A stretch of DNA of 64,000 bases, taken from positions 496,001 through 560,000 of the forward strand of contig NZ_CP011114.1 in assembly GCF_000993825.1 (NCBI RefSeq), in the 5' to 3' direction. The position numbers were made by a program, and so were the translations under genes. Of the stretch, positions 42,367 to 51,788 are shown piece after piece; position 1 is the first letter of the stretch, and each line of letters opens with the position of its first letter. Under the pieces are notes generated by a model that worked only from the letters and a program-made list of their open reading frames with translations, ran no database searches and had not been told where the DNA came from. This DNA is from Paenibacillus durus ATCC 35681 (lineage in GTDB: Bacteria > Bacillota > Bacilli > Paenibacillales > Paenibacillaceae).

Positions 42367-44055
42367 TTACACCGTAAATTTATATACTCTGGCTTCGTAA
42401 GGGCGAAGCCCCAGGCTGCGGAGATCCGTGTCTTTTTCCGCTTCGTAGTTGCTGATGAGCAGTTCAGCTCCGTGAGTTTCAATCTCCTCTGGAATCCCGA
42501 AGCTTGCGGGCTCGCCGAAGAAATTCAGAACTATGAGCAGTCTTTCGCTGCCGAGCGAGCGCAGATAAGCAAATACCTGCTCATTCTCCTCGGCCACAAT
42601 CGTATAATCCCCATACACGATAATGTCATGCTGCTTGCGCAGCTCAATGAGCCGCTTGTAATAATGGAAGATGGAGTCCGGATCGGCCAAGGCGTTCTCC
42701 ACATTGATTTCCGTATAGTTCGGATTAACCGCCAGCCAAGGCGTGCCCGTGGTGAATCCGGCCTGCGGTTCGCTGCTCCACTGCATCGGCGTGCGGCCGT
42801 TGTCGCGGCCCTTGATGTAAACCGAGTTCATGATGGCTTCTTCCGTATGTCCCGCTGCCAGATATTCCTCATGCATATTGATAATTTCAATATCCTTGTA
42901 GTCGCTGATCGAAGCGAATTTTACGTTCGTCATCCCGATTTCTTCACCCTGATAAATATAGGGCGTTCCCTGAAGCGTATGCAGCAAGGTCGCCAGCATT
43001 TTACCCGACTCTTTATGGTAAACCGTGTCGTTGCCAAATCTGGAGAGCATCCGCGGCTGATCGTGATTGTTCAAATACAGACTGTTCCATCCCTTGCCAT
43101 TAAGGTGAATCTGCCATTTGGAGATAATATCTTTAATATTGCTTAGGCTCCAGGGCTTACAATCCCATTTGCCGCCGGGGCCCGAATCAACGTCCATCAG
43201 CTCGAAATGGAATACCATACTCAGCTCGCCCCGGTCTTCACCTACATATAAAGCCGCGTCCTCCGGTGTAACTTGAACCGCTTCACCGACAGTCAGAATG
43301 TCGTACTTGGACAAGACTTCACGGTTCATTTCCTGCAAATACTCGTGTACGCGCGGACCGTTGACGAAATATTTGCCGCCGAAGCGGAAGGAGCGGCCCT
43401 CCCCGGCTTCTTCCGATACGCTGGGCAGTCCGGGCACTTTGGAGATCAGATTGATGACATCCATCCGGAAACCGTCGATGCCTTTATCCAGCCACCAGGT
43501 CATCATGTCGTACACTTCCCGGCGCACCTTCTCATTCTCCCAGTTCAGATCAGGCTGCTTCGTGGAGAACAGATGCAGGAAGTATTCGTCTGTCCCTTCG
43601 TCGTATTTCCAAGCCGAGCCGCTGAAAAAGGAACCCCAGTCATTCGGTTCATGACCGTCTGTGTCCGGACGCCAAATATAGTAGTCGCGATACGGATTAT
43701 CCTTCGATTTGCGGGATTCCGCGAACCAGGCATGCTCATCGGAGGAGTGGTTTACGACGAGATCCATAATCAGCTTCATGCCCCGGTCATGGAGGCCCTG
43801 GAGGAGAACTTCCCAATCGGCAATCGTACCGAATTCATCCATAATGTCCTGATAATTGCTGATATCGTATCCGTTGTCGTCGTTAGGCGATTTGTACACC
43901 GGGCAGAGCCATACGACATTCACGCCGAGCGTCTTCAGATAATCCAGCTTGGAGATGATTCCCTGCAGGTCGCCGATCCCGTCGCCGTTGCTGTCTTTAA
44001 AGCTGCGGGGATATATTTGATAGACTACGCTTTCTTTCCACCATTTTCGTTCCAT
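42367..44055 (-). CDS. GH13 alpha-glucosidase, oligo-1,6-glucosidase type
   Basis: Cytoplasmic TIM-barrel hydrolase of 562 residues cleaving non-reducing alpha-1,6 (or alpha-1,4) glucosidic bonds of short oligosaccharides. Nucleophile Asp199 (GFRMDVIN), acid/base Glu258 (TVGEAVQV) and transition-state Asp332 (NNHDQPR) are present; QYPRSF-like YQIYPRSF and DLVVNHSS are standard GH13 motifs. No signal peptide. The Val at MDVIN favours alpha-1,6 specificity by family knowledge. ATG at 44053-44055 is chosen because AGGAG is 7 bases ahead. The divergent GH66 gene and importer make isomaltooligosaccharides the likely substrate. A perfect LacI-type operator is 26 bases upstream. Confidence 0.93.
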   Translation of the reverse strand: MERKWWKESVVYQIYPRSFKDSNGDGIGDLQGIISKLDYLKTLGVNVVWLCPVYKSPNDDNGYDISNYQDIMDEFGTIADWEVLLQGLHDRGMKLIMDLVVNHSSDEHAWFAESRKSKDNPYRDYYIWRPDTDGHEPNDWGSFFSGSAWKYDEGTDEYFLHLFSTKQPDLNWENEKVRREVYDMMTWWLDKGIDGFRMDVINLISKVPGLPSVSEEAGEGRSFRFGGKYFVNGPRVHEYLQEMNREVLSKYDILTVGEAVQVTPEDAALYVGEDRGELSMVFHFELMDVDSGPGGKWDCKPWSLSNIKDIISKWQIHLNGKGWNSLYLNNHDQPRMLSRFGNDTVYHKESGKMLATLLHTLQGTPYIYQGEEIGMTNVKFASISDYKDIEIINMHEEYLAAGHTEEAIMNSVYIKGRDNGRTPMQWSSEPQAGFTTGTPWLAVNPNYTEINVENALADPDSIFHYYKRLIELRKQHDIIVYGDYTIVAEENEQVFAYLRSLGSERLLIVLNFFGEPASFGIPEEIETHGAELLISNYEAEKDTDLRSLGLRPYEARVYKFTV

Positions 44056-44080
44056 TATCATTCTCCTTTTCCTGAAGGTG

Positions 44081-44092
44081 GTAAACGTTTAC
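44081..44092. promoter_or_regulatory. LacI-type operator, GH13 gene
   Basis: Perfect palindrome GTAAACGTTTAC, followed by a second half (GTTAAACG). Same motif as before the importer and the LacI gene at 50600-51604. Confidence 0.75.
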
Positions 44093-44135
44093 GTTAAACG
44101 GTTCAAAAATAAATCCAAAACTCCCGCACATCATT

Positions 44136-44145
44136 AAACGCTTGC
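44136..44145. promoter_or_regulatory. LacI-type half-matching site, GH13/GH66 intergenic
   Basis: AAACGCTTGC, a degenerate version of the operator between the two divergent genes. Confidence 0.4.
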
Positions 44146-44177
44146 ATAGAAGGGTGAAAAGGTGTCGCTCAAGCAAA

Positions 44178-44189
44178 GTAAACGCTTAC
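44178..44189. promoter_or_regulatory. LacI-type operator, GH66 side
   Basis: GTAAACGCTTAC, near-perfect palindrome about 180 bases before the GH66 start. Apart from the operators, the rest of this 314-base divergent region shows no gene. Confidence 0.65.
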
Positions 44190-44369
44190 TTAAATAGTAA
44201 GCCTCATGACTATTTTTGTCAATCCCAAAGATCTGGAGTAGGCAGTTTGGATGAATAACGAGGAAGAACAAAATAGGATTAGAGATTCATTTACAAAAGA
44301 AGGAAAAACACTATATTCTGAGTGAATGTTTGTTTTACACAGTTAAACTACGGATGAGGGAGATGGCTT

Positions 44370-47330
44370 GTGAGAACGAAAAAGGCAATAGCGTATTTCT
44401 GTATGCTGCTTATGCTGGCCCAGACCGGTACAATCGGCTATGGCTGGGCCGGGACGGCTTCGGCTGCCGCAGCGGCAGCGGACACTCCGCCGGAACATAG
44501 AATCACGAAGATGGTTCCTTCCAAGGCCCGGTTTGCTCCGGGTGAATCCGCCGAACTTCTTCTGACGCTGGATCAATCCGCCGACTGGAGCGGCAAGCTT
44601 CATCTGCAAATCTATCAGTTGAACAATCTGGTGGCCGAAGGCGTAAAGGATTTGACCGTGCAGAAGGACGGAAGCGCCGGGCTGAAAGTGGATTGGACTC
44701 CGCCAACCGCAGATTTTAAAGGCTATATGGCCAAGGCTTGGATCGAGGGAGCGGCGGCTGATGATTATGTAACCGCAGCGGTAGACGTTTCCAGTGATTG
44801 GACCCATTTTCCGAGATACGGCTATGTGGCCGATTTTCCGAAGGAAACGGCAGAGGAGAGCGATGCGAAACTCCAAGAGCTTTCCCAGGAGTATTATCTT
44901 AACGCCTACCAGTTCTATGACTGGATGTGGCGGCATGACGTATCCGTATACTCGAAGACCGACAAGAACGGAAAGCCGCTGCTTGATGCGAACGGCCGCT
45001 TCATTACAGCACCGGTCGATGAGAATTCGAGCTATACCGATCTGCTCGGGCGGCTCTTGTATCCGCTGACCGTCAAGCAATCCGTGTCGGCCGCTCAGAA
45101 ATACGGTTCCGCAGCAATGGCCTACGAAATGAACTATGCCGCGCGCGAGAATTATCAGGACTTCGGCGTCAAGCCGGAGTGGGGGCTGTATAACAAGACA
45201 GCGACCGAATCCAGAACGCCGCAAAAGGATCAGGTCGGCTTTAATTTCGACGGAGTAAAGCCGCATCCGACGGCGCTTTATCTGCAGGACCCCGGCAATC
45301 CGCAGTGGCAGTCTTATATTACACAGCAATATGTCCGGGCCATCAACGATTACGGCTTTGACGGTATTCATTTGGACCAGTGGGGCACAAACGACAATGA
45401 TTATTTGCTCGGCCACGACGGAACCAAGCGTTACTACGCGAAGGATTTTGATAAAATCATCAATGCCACCAAAGACGCTATTAAGGCGAACAATGCGAAC
45501 AAAAGCCACGTGACCTTCAATATGGTCGGAGGCAATAAAGGCTACAGCGCGGTGCCAAATCCAAATACGAAGACCGACTTCGATTATAGCGAAATCTGGC
45601 AGGATCAGGACAAGTACAAGGATCTTCAGCAGGTTGTGAATGAGACCCGCGAAGCCGACGGCGGCAAGGCGATGGTTATCGCGGGCTATATGAATTACAA
45701 GCAGGCGGCCGGCGTTCAATATAACGGTTCCGAGGCGAAAGCAGTGCCACCTTTGGTCCTGGATAAAGATACAATATTGGACTTCGGGCATTTGAATGAC
45801 ACTGTATCATTCGATGTGGACGTACCGCAATCTGGGGAAACGTCCTTGATCTACACGTATTCCAATGGAGGAACGGGAACTAGCCGGGCCGTGTATATTG
45901 ACGGAACAAGAGCCGCTGATTTGAACGGAGAGCCTGCCCGAATCTATTTTTCCCCAACGGATAACAGCAGCTCCTACAGCCAGGACGGGTATTTTATCGT
46001 TCCGCATCTTAATGCAGGGAAGCACAGGGTGACGCTTAAAATGGACGAGGAGAGCGGGAACGGCAGCGTCAACATCAGAGGTCTGACGTTAGGCTACTTC
46101 AATGAACCGTCACTGCGCCTGATGGACGCCGGACTCGCGGCTCTGGGAGCTACGCATATCGAGATCGGCACCGCCGAGAATTTCGAGGAAGGCCCAAATA
46201 TGCTGGCCCATGAATACTATCCGAACCGAAGCAAGAAGCTGCTGGAGTCCACGAAGGAAACCATGAAGGAGTATTACAAGTTCAGCGCCGCTTATGAGAA
46301 TCTGCTGTTTGACAGCAAGGCGGATCTTACCGCATCGGTTGAAGTGGAAGCTGGCGGCGGCAGGCTTGCAACCAGCAGCAGCGGAGCTCAGGATACCATC
46401 TGGACCACCGTACGGAAGAATCGCTCGAACGCCGGGTTTGAACGCTACGATGTGCTGCACCTTATCAATCTGCTGAACAATGATGATAACTGGAGAAACG
46501 CCGCCAATGAGCCGGTTCTGCAGAATAACCTTAAAGTGACCTATGATATTGGAATATCGAAAGAGGCTGCGCCGAATCTAAAAGTATATGCTGCCAGCCC
46601 GGATACCCATCATGGCATGCCGGAGGAACTGCGGTACACATGGAATGGGACCCGTCTCACGATTGATCTCCCATCATTAAAATATTGGACCATGATATAT
46701 ATCGACAAAGCGGACAGCGCGGGCGATACGGCGAGCGCAGGTCCAAGCCATTTGAGCAGTTTTGCCATGCTCGCTAACGACAAGTCCTATTTCGATGTCG
46801 CTCCCAGCCACTGGGCTTACCAAGCGATCACTTCCTTAACGGCGAAGCATGTGATTAACGGAATGACGGATACCACTTTTGTTCCGTCGGCCAAGGTTAC
46901 ACGCGCCCAGTTCGCCGCGCTGCTGGCTAGAGCGCTCCATTTGCAGAGTACGGGCCAAGCCCCATTCCAAGATGTAAAGGCGGGGGCCTGGTATTCATCC
47001 GGCGTTGCCGCAGCTTATGAAGCCGGCATCATTGCCGGACGCGGCGCCGGTAAGTTCGCGCCAAACGCAGCCATTACGCGGCAGGAAATGGCGGTCATGC
47101 TGGCCAAAGCACTCGAGCGGGCGGACGGAGGCGGTGCAGCGAGCGGCCGGGAGCTGACCTTCCGGGATCGCGGGCATATTGCGGCATGGGCGCTCCCGGC
47201 TGTACAATCGGTCATCGGTACCGGACTCATGGCCGGTCAGGCGGACGGCCGCTTTGCTCCGGCACAGACGGCTACCCGGGCGGAAGCGGCCCAGGCTATC
47301 GCCAATCTGTTGAACAAGACTGCCAACTGA
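44370..47330 (+). CDS. GH66 cycloisomaltooligosaccharide glucanotransferase / dextranase, SLH-anchored
   Basis: Secreted enzyme of 986 residues acting on alpha-1,6-glucan (dextran) outside the cell. Signal peptide (about 1-35), N-terminal beta domain (about 45-150), GH66 barrel with nucleophile Asp336 (GIHLDQWG) and acid/base Glu408 (DYSEIWQ). A CBM35-like insert (about 460-575) lies within the catalytic part; this insertion is characteristic of cyclodextran-forming CITases rather than plain dextranases. After a C-terminal beta domain come three SLH repeats (about 808-985) that would hold it on the wall. GTG start, GGGAGATGG RBS. CITase activity is inferred from the insert; the SLH anchor is notable for the family. 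Confidence 0.9.
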   Translation: MRTKKAIAYFCMLLMLAQTGTIGYGWAGTASAAAAAADTPPEHRITKMVPSKARFAPGESAELLLTLDQSADWSGKLHLQIYQLNNLVAEGVKDLTVQKDGSAGLKVDWTPPTADFKGYMAKAWIEGAAADDYVTAAVDVSSDWTHFPRYGYVADFPKETAEESDAKLQELSQEYYLNAYQFYDWMWRHDVSVYSKTDKNGKPLLDANGRFITAPVDENSSYTDLLGRLLYPLTVKQSVSAAQKYGSAAMAYEMNYAARENYQDFGVKPEWGLYNKTATESRTPQKDQVGFNFDGVKPHPTALYLQDPGNPQWQSYITQQYVRAINDYGFDGIHLDQWGTNDNDYLLGHDGTKRYYAKDFDKIINATKDAIKANNANKSHVTFNMVGGNKGYSAVPNPNTKTDFDYSEIWQDQDKYKDLQQVVNETREADGGKAMVIAGYMNYKQAAGVQYNGSEAKAVPPLVLDKDTILDFGHLNDTVSFDVDVPQSGETSLIYTYSNGGTGTSRAVYIDGTRAADLNGEPARIYFSPTDNSSSYSQDGYFIVPHLNAGKHRVTLKMDEESGNGSVNIRGLTLGYFNEPSLRLMDAGLAALGATHIEIGTAENFEEGPNMLAHEYYPNRSKKLLESTKETMKEYYKFSAAYENLLFDSKADLTASVEVEAGGGRLATSSSGAQDTIWTTVRKNRSNAGFERYDVLHLINLLNNDDNWRNAANEPVLQNNLKVTYDIGISKEAAPNLKVYAASPDTHHGMPEELRYTWNGTRLTIDLPSLKYWTMIYIDKADSAGDTASAGPSHLSSFAMLANDKSYFDVAPSHWAYQAITSLTAKHVINGMTDTTFVPSAKVTRAQFAALLARALHLQSTGQAPFQDVKAGAWYSSGVAAAYEAGIIAGRGAGKFAPNAAITRQEMAVMLAKALERADGGGAASGRELTFRDRGHIAAWALPAVQSVIGTGLMAGQADGRFAPAQTATRAEAAQAIANLLNKTAN

Positions 47331-47364
47331 AGCGATTGAGGCAGATGGTCAACAATCAGCACAA

Positions 47365-47392
47365 AGCCCTCCCGGGTAGTGACGGGAGGGCT
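47365..47392. terminator. Bidirectional terminator, GH66 / importer
   Basis: AGCCCTCCC and GGGAGGGCT with a ten-base loop between the convergent GH66 and permease genes. Confidence 0.75.
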
Positions 47393-47442
47393 ATTGTTAT
47401 GCTTGAACGTCCATTCCATGAACGATCCGCAGCGTATTTGCT

Positions 47443-48261
47443 TTACTTGATTGCACCCTGCGTAATCCCGCTGATGATCCATTTTTGCGCGGACAGGTAA
47501 ACGACGACCATCGGCAGCAGCGCCAGCAGGTAGGAGGCGAAAGCCAGATTGAAGTCGGTGCTGAACTGCCCCTGGAACACGTACTGCACAAGCGGCAGCG
47601 TGTATTGGCTTGGATCGGCCAGCAGAATGAGCGGGAGCAGGAAATCGTTCCAGGTCGACAAGCTGGACAGTATAATGATCGTTGCGCTGATCGGACCAAG
47701 CAGCGGAAAAATAATCTTCCAGAAGGTTCCCCAGGTCGATGTGCCGTCCACCGTGGCGGCTTCTTCCAGTTCAAGCGGGATGGAACGGATATATCCGACA
47801 TAGACGAACACGTTGAACGGGAGACCATATACGATGTACAGGAGAATGAGACCGGGAATATTGTTCATGCCGAGATCGGTTGTTACCTTGACCACAGGCA
47901 GCATGATGATCTGAAACGGAATGAACATGGCGCTGACGAAATACAGATACAGGAGCTTGAAGAATCTCCGGTTCATATTTCTTGCTATGGCATAGGAGAC
48001 GAGCGAGTTGGTCAGCAGGATAAATCCAACCGAAACTATGGTGATGACTGCGCTGTTCTGAAGAGCATGGAAGAAATCGGTCGCTTTAATGGCGTTGCTG
48101 AAATTCTCAAAATGCAGTCCGGTCGGCAGTGAGAAAATAGACTGTGCCATTTCTTCGGGATTCTTGAGCGCGATGCCGACCGTCATGTACAGCGGGAACA
48201 GAATCAGGATCGAACCGAGCGCAATGAGGGCGGTCGCCAGCCAGTTGGTATTTTTTCTCAT
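47443..48261 (-). CDS. Sugar ABC permease, MalG type (glucan locus)
   Basis: 272 residues, six helices, EAA loop ELEEAATVDGTSTWGTFWKIIFPL, ending in WIISGITQGAIK. It pairs with the MalF-type partner, whose stop overlaps its start by one base (TAATG). Third gene of the importer operon (lipoprotein, permease, permease). The expected substrates are isomalto- or cycloisomaltooligosaccharides. No ATPase gene accompanies it. Confidence 0.92.
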   Translation of the reverse strand: MRKNTNWLATALIALGSILILFPLYMTVGIALKNPEEMAQSIFSLPTGLHFENFSNAIKATDFFHALQNSAVITIVSVGFILLTNSLVSYAIARNMNRRFFKLLYLYFVSAMFIPFQIIMLPVVKVTTDLGMNNIPGLILLYIVYGLPFNVFVYVGYIRSIPLELEEAATVDGTSTWGTFWKIIFPLLGPISATIIILSSLSTWNDFLLPLILLADPSQYTLPLVQYVFQGQFSTDFNLAFASYLLALLPMVVVYLSAQKWIISGITQGAIK

Positions 48262-49127
48262 TACAGGTCCATCTCCCGTCTTTGTAGAACTTTAATCTGG
48301 AACAGCGAAATCGCCACGATCACGATAAAATAGATGACGGCGTTCGCGGATTGATACGCAAATTCCCCGCCAGTAAATCCCCCGGTATAAATCAGGTGGG
48401 CGATCGACTGTGTGGAGCGTCCCGGTCCGCCTCCGGTCAAAGCGACGATCTGGTCGAAGATCATGAGTCCGCCCTTCATGGCCAGAACCATGTTGATGGT
48501 GAAGAAGGAAGCAAGCATCGGGAAGGTAATGCTCCAGAACTCTCTCCATTTGCTGGCTCCATCCAGACTGGAGGCTTCATACAGATCTGCGGGAATCGTC
48601 TGTAGGCCGGCAAGATAGAGGATGGTGTTATAAGCGATGCCCTGCCAGACGCCGACGATAACGATACCTACCCATGCCCAGTCGGGGTTGCCGAGAATAT
48701 TTTGCGACAGGAAATCGCTTCCAAGCTTTGCGCCCCATATCGTAAAGGCATTGGAGAACAGGTAGTTAAAAATATAGCCGACAATCAGGACGCCAAGGAC
48801 ATTCGGCAGAAAGTACACACTGCGGAAGAAATTTTTGGCTTTAATCTTGGCATTCAGTCCCAGCGCGATCAGGAGACTGATGACATTGATAAGAAGGGTA
48901 GCCGCAATGGCGTATTTAAAGGTGAAGAAGTAGGCGTTGTACACGTTCTCATCTTTGAACACATTGATGAAGTTCTTCAAGCCGACAAAGCTATATCCGT
49001 CGCTGAATCCGTCCCAGTTGGTAAAGGAGTAAAAAATACCTTGAAGAGCGGGGAAGGTATGAAAAGCAAAAAACAGGAACAGCGCGGGTATGGTCATCAA
49101 ATAATATGCGATCCGGCGTTTAGCCAT
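48261..49127 (-). CDS. Sugar ABC permease, MalF type (glucan locus)
   Basis: 288 residues, six helices, EAA loop LYEASSLDGASKWREFWSITFPM. It lies between the binding-protein gene (67 bases upstream) and the MalG partner. It lacks the long periplasmic loop of enteric MalF, as usual in Gram-positive importers. GAGGACGG precedes ATG. Confidence 0.92.
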   Translation of the reverse strand: MAKRRIAYYLMTIPALFLFFAFHTFPALQGIFYSFTNWDGFSDGYSFVGLKNFINVFKDENVYNAYFFTFKYAIAATLLINVISLLIALGLNAKIKAKNFFRSVYFLPNVLGVLIVGYIFNYLFSNAFTIWGAKLGSDFLSQNILGNPDWAWVGIVIVGVWQGIAYNTILYLAGLQTIPADLYEASSLDGASKWREFWSITFPMLASFFTINMVLAMKGGLMIFDQIVALTGGGPGRSTQSIAHLIYTGGFTGGEFAYQSANAVIYFIVIVAISLFQIKVLQRREMDL

Positions 49128-49193
49128 TGTTCCGTCCTCCTCAAAAAAGTGCCGGAGAGAGAAGAGGCCTTCTCCTCCAGCAGTCTTAAGCTT

Positions 49194-50444
49194 TTATTTA
49201 CGGTTAGCAACCTTATCCCATTCCGTATCCAGCTTGCTTGTAAACGCGTCGATATCTTTCTTTTGCAGGAATTCTTGCAGAAGCGTATCGATCTTCATGG
49301 CAGCCGGAATGTAGTGGTCCGAGAAGTCGACCAGATTGCCTTGAGTAAAGGCCTCTTTCAAGCCTTCCACGCTCTTGTCCTCCTGGGTTACACCGGTAAC
49401 TGTAGGGAACGCCTTTTGCTCGGTGATGTACTGGGTGACATTTTCCGGCTGCAGCATGAACTCGATGAATTTTTTCGCTTCCGCTGGATGTTTGGACGTT
49501 TTGGAAACGGCCAGCAGCGTATCTACACCGGAAACAAGCTTGTTCTTGGCCGGATCATTAGTTGCGGGAAACACGAATACGCCCAGATCGATCGAAGGGT
49601 TGGCTTTTTGAATTTCAGGAATCGCCCATACGCCCTGCAGGTACATAGCTGCCTCGCCCTTGGCGAAGGCCACGTTGCCGTCATTGTAGGTTTTGCCGAA
49701 AATATCCTTCTGCGCATACTCGGTCAATTGAAGCTGCTTCTGTACGACTTCATTAACGGTCCCCGCAAATTTGGCGGAGCCGGCTTGGCGCTGGCCATAG
49801 AAGTCGATGCCTACGATGCTGCTGCTCAGCGCATTGAACGCCGGCAGGGTCGTCCAGGAATCCTTAAGCGTCATATAAAAAGCGTTCTTGCCGGCAGCTT
49901 TGAATTTCTCGGCAACCGCGATGAGCTCATCCCAGGTCTTGGGAACCTCTACGCCCGCCTCGGCGAACATGGCCTTATTGTAGATAACACCGTTGGCATT
50001 GGCGGCGAACGGAACGCCGTTCAATTGATTGTTGCCGGTATAGTTCTTCAGCATGTCGGCATAGGCCGGCTGAATATTTTTGACGACGGGATCACTGGAG
50101 AGGTCCTCGAACACGCCGCCGGTCGCCAGGCTCTTGAATGTGTCCGTTGCGCCCAGACCGACGACATCCGGAATGTCTTTTTTCGCGGCGCGTGTTTTGA
50201 GTACAGTTTCTGCGTCAGGCGGATTAACCTGCGTAACGACGATATTGGGATTGGCTTCATTGAACTTGGCGACCAGCTTATCGAAGGAGGTTTTCGCTTC
50301 CGCTTTGTTCTGGAAAAATTCAATTTTGACTTTGCCCGAGGAGCTGCCGCCGTTTGCGCTGTTGTCCGAGGAACTGTTGCCGCAGGCCCCCAGCAGCGAC
50401 ATAGCGAGCATACCTGCAAGTACGGTTGTTATTCCTTTTTTCAT
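49194..50444 (-). CDS. Sugar-binding lipoprotein (glucan locus)
   Basis: 416 residues, family 1 solute-binding protein. Lipobox LGAC with Cys21, then a Ser/Asn/Gly linker. Features include GEAAMYLQGVWAIPEI and ETVLKTRAAKKDIPDVV near the N-terminus. First gene of the importer operon; three LacI-type operators lie in the 155 bases upstream. It should deliver alpha-1,6-linked oligosaccharides to the permeases. Confidence 0.92.
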   Translation of the reverse strand: MKKGITTVLAGMLAMSLLGACGNSSSDNSANGGSSSGKVKIEFFQNKAEAKTSFDKLVAKFNEANPNIVVTQVNPPDAETVLKTRAAKKDIPDVVGLGATDTFKSLATGGVFEDLSSDPVVKNIQPAYADMLKNYTGNNQLNGVPFAANANGVIYNKAMFAEAGVEVPKTWDELIAVAEKFKAAGKNAFYMTLKDSWTTLPAFNALSSSIVGIDFYGQRQAGSAKFAGTVNEVVQKQLQLTEYAQKDIFGKTYNDGNVAFAKGEAAMYLQGVWAIPEIQKANPSIDLGVFVFPATNDPAKNKLVSGVDTLLAVSKTSKHPAEAKKFIEFMLQPENVTQYITEQKAFPTVTGVTQEDKSVEGLKEAFTQGNLVDFSDHYIPAAMKIDTLLQEFLQKKDIDAFTSKLDTEWDKVANRK

Positions 50445-50488
50445 GTCAAATCCCCCTAAACTGAAATTTTATAGTACAGTGCAGTGAC

Positions 50489-50500
50489 GTAAACGTTTAA
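50489..50500. promoter_or_regulatory. LacI-type operator, importer operon (1)
   Basis: GTAAACGTTTAA, one base from the perfect palindrome, 44 bases before the lipoprotein start. Confidence 0.7.
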
Positions 50501-50548
50501 CTTACTAACCTGCGCAATTCCGGCTTCTAATGTCATAATCCACGGAAA

Positions 50549-50560
50549 GCAAACGTTTGC
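50549..50560. promoter_or_regulatory. LacI-type operator, importer operon (2)
   Basis: Perfect palindrome GCAAACGTTTGC, which also fits a catabolite-responsive element core. Confidence 0.7.
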
Positions 50561-50568
50561 ATATTCAG

Positions 50569-50580
50569 TTAAACGTTTAC
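50569..50580. promoter_or_regulatory. LacI-type operator, importer operon (3)
   Basis: TTAAACGTTTAC, followed by GTT as in the GH13 site. It is 20 bases (two helical turns) from the centre of site 2, which would let two repressor dimers sit on one face. Confidence 0.7.
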
Positions 50581-50599
50581 GTTGTATTCATAAAAAGAC

Positions 50600-51604
50600 T
50601 CAGGTAAGCATTCTTACCGTCTGTCTTTCTATAATCGAATGAGAGACTATGGTTCCCGGCAGCGTTTCGCCCGTTTCAATACTGCGGATCAGCGTTTCGG
50701 AAGCGATTTTGCCCATCTCTTGAAGCGGTTGGCTAACCGTTGTCAACGGAGGAACTACCATATTGGACAGTTGAACTCCGTCAAATCCAATGACCGAAAC
50801 ATCATCGGGAACTCGGACTCCGAGTTTATAAGCGGCCGACAGCACGCCGATTGCCATTTCGTCACTGGCCGCAAACACGGCCGTTACATCGGGAGCGTTG
50901 CGCATTAGCGTCTCAAACTGAATGCATCCGCTTTCAAATCTGAAATCGCCGTAAACGAGATATCGGCTGTCAAAAGGAATTTGGTGCTTCTCAAGCGCTC
51001 TTATATATCCGTCCACCCGAGGAGCTCCAGCTAATACATCCTCTTTTCCACCGCTGATCATTGCGATTTTACGATGCCCTTTGCTGATGAGGTACTCTAC
51101 CGCGTCGCAGGCGGCCAAGCAGTCATCGATCTTCACGTAAGGAACCGTGGCATAATTGGATTCGGAAGAGACGAGGACGACCGGGATATTCATCGCTTGG
51201 ATTGCCTCATAATACTCCTCCTTTAACACACTGCTGGAGAAGATGATTCCGTCAACCTGCTTTTCCCGTAAAAGCTGCAGATACTTCATGGTGCGTTTGC
51301 CGTCATCGTCGGTGTTGCAGACCACAATGCTGTAATTGCGTCCATGGGCGTAATCTTCAACTCCCTGCAAAATATCCGAGGAGAAGGTGCTTGATACATT
51401 CGGAAATAATACTCCGATCGTATGCGTACGCTTATTGATTAAGCCGCGCGCGATCGCGTTGGGCTGATAGCCCAGCTCTTGAATGACCTCATTAACCTTC
51501 TGCTTCGTTTTGTCGGAATATCCGCCCAAATTGTTCAGTACCCGGGAGACCGTAGCGATGGAAACGTTCGCCTTCTTGGCTACATCTTTAATTGTAGGAT
51601 TCAT
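50600..51604 (-). CDS. LacI-family repressor of the alpha-glucan locus
   Basis: 334 residues. N-terminal LacI helix-turn-helix (NPTIKDVAKKANVSIATVSRVLNN) and hinge helix, then a periplasmic-binding-type sensor domain. ATG at 51602-51604 is chosen because GGGGGGAA precedes it; the longer open frame starts far upstream in AT-rich promoter sequence. Divergent in control from the importer operon on the same strand. Matching operators occur before this gene, the importer, GH13 and GH66. The inducer is probably an isomaltooligosaccharide. Confidence 0.92.
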   Translation of the reverse strand: MNPTIKDVAKKANVSIATVSRVLNNLGGYSDKTKQKVNEVIQELGYQPNAIARGLINKRTHTIGVLFPNVSSTFSSDILQGVEDYAHGRNYSIVVCNTDDDGKRTMKYLQLLREKQVDGIIFSSSVLKEEYYEAIQAMNIPVVLVSSESNYATVPYVKIDDCLAACDAVEYLISKGHRKIAMISGGKEDVLAGAPRVDGYIRALEKHQIPFDSRYLVYGDFRFESGCIQFETLMRNAPDVTAVFAASDEMAIGVLSAAYKLGVRVPDDVSVIGFDGVQLSNMVVPPLTTVSQPLQEMGKIASETLIRSIETGETLPGTIVSHSIIERQTVRMLT

Positions 51605-51636
51605 GCGTTTCCCCCCAATACGGCTGACAGCTATTG

Positions 51637-51648
51637 TTAAGCGCTTTC
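51637..51648. promoter_or_regulatory. Operator-like site, LacI gene leader
   Basis: TTAAGCGCTTTC, a partial match, 33 bases before the repressor start. Confidence 0.4.
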
Positions 51649-51679
51649 TATTAAATTCAATAACTTGTAACAAGATAAC

Positions 51680-51691
51680 GTAAACGCTTAA
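51680..51691. promoter_or_regulatory. LacI-type operator, repressor gene promoter
   Basis: GTAAACGCTTAA, the same motif as the regulon sites, 76 bases before the repressor start, consistent with autoregulation. Confidence 0.6.
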
Positions 51692-51788
51692 CCAAAATAT
51701 AAACCTGAATTGCCGACCTGTCAATAAAATCGAAAAAAATTTCATGAGGATACTTAATGAAAAAATATAAGAACGCTTAAATTCGATA

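Noticed and set aside
44343..45791. Long minus-strand open frame (482 codons) opposite the GH66 gene.
   Set aside because: It is the antisense shadow of a strongly conserved GH66 coding sequence. It has no RBS and its composition (Ile/Arg/His rich, no recognisable domain) is that of a complement frame.
48702..50459. Plus-strand open frame of 585 codons across the sugar lipoprotein and permease genes.
   Set aside because: It spans two well-supported minus-strand genes and their gap, and has no family signature. Shadow frame.
51605..51745. 47-residue N-terminal extension of the alpha-glucan LacI repressor.
   Set aside because: It runs through AT-rich promoter DNA that contains operators. The helix-turn-helix starts right after the ATG at 51602-51604.
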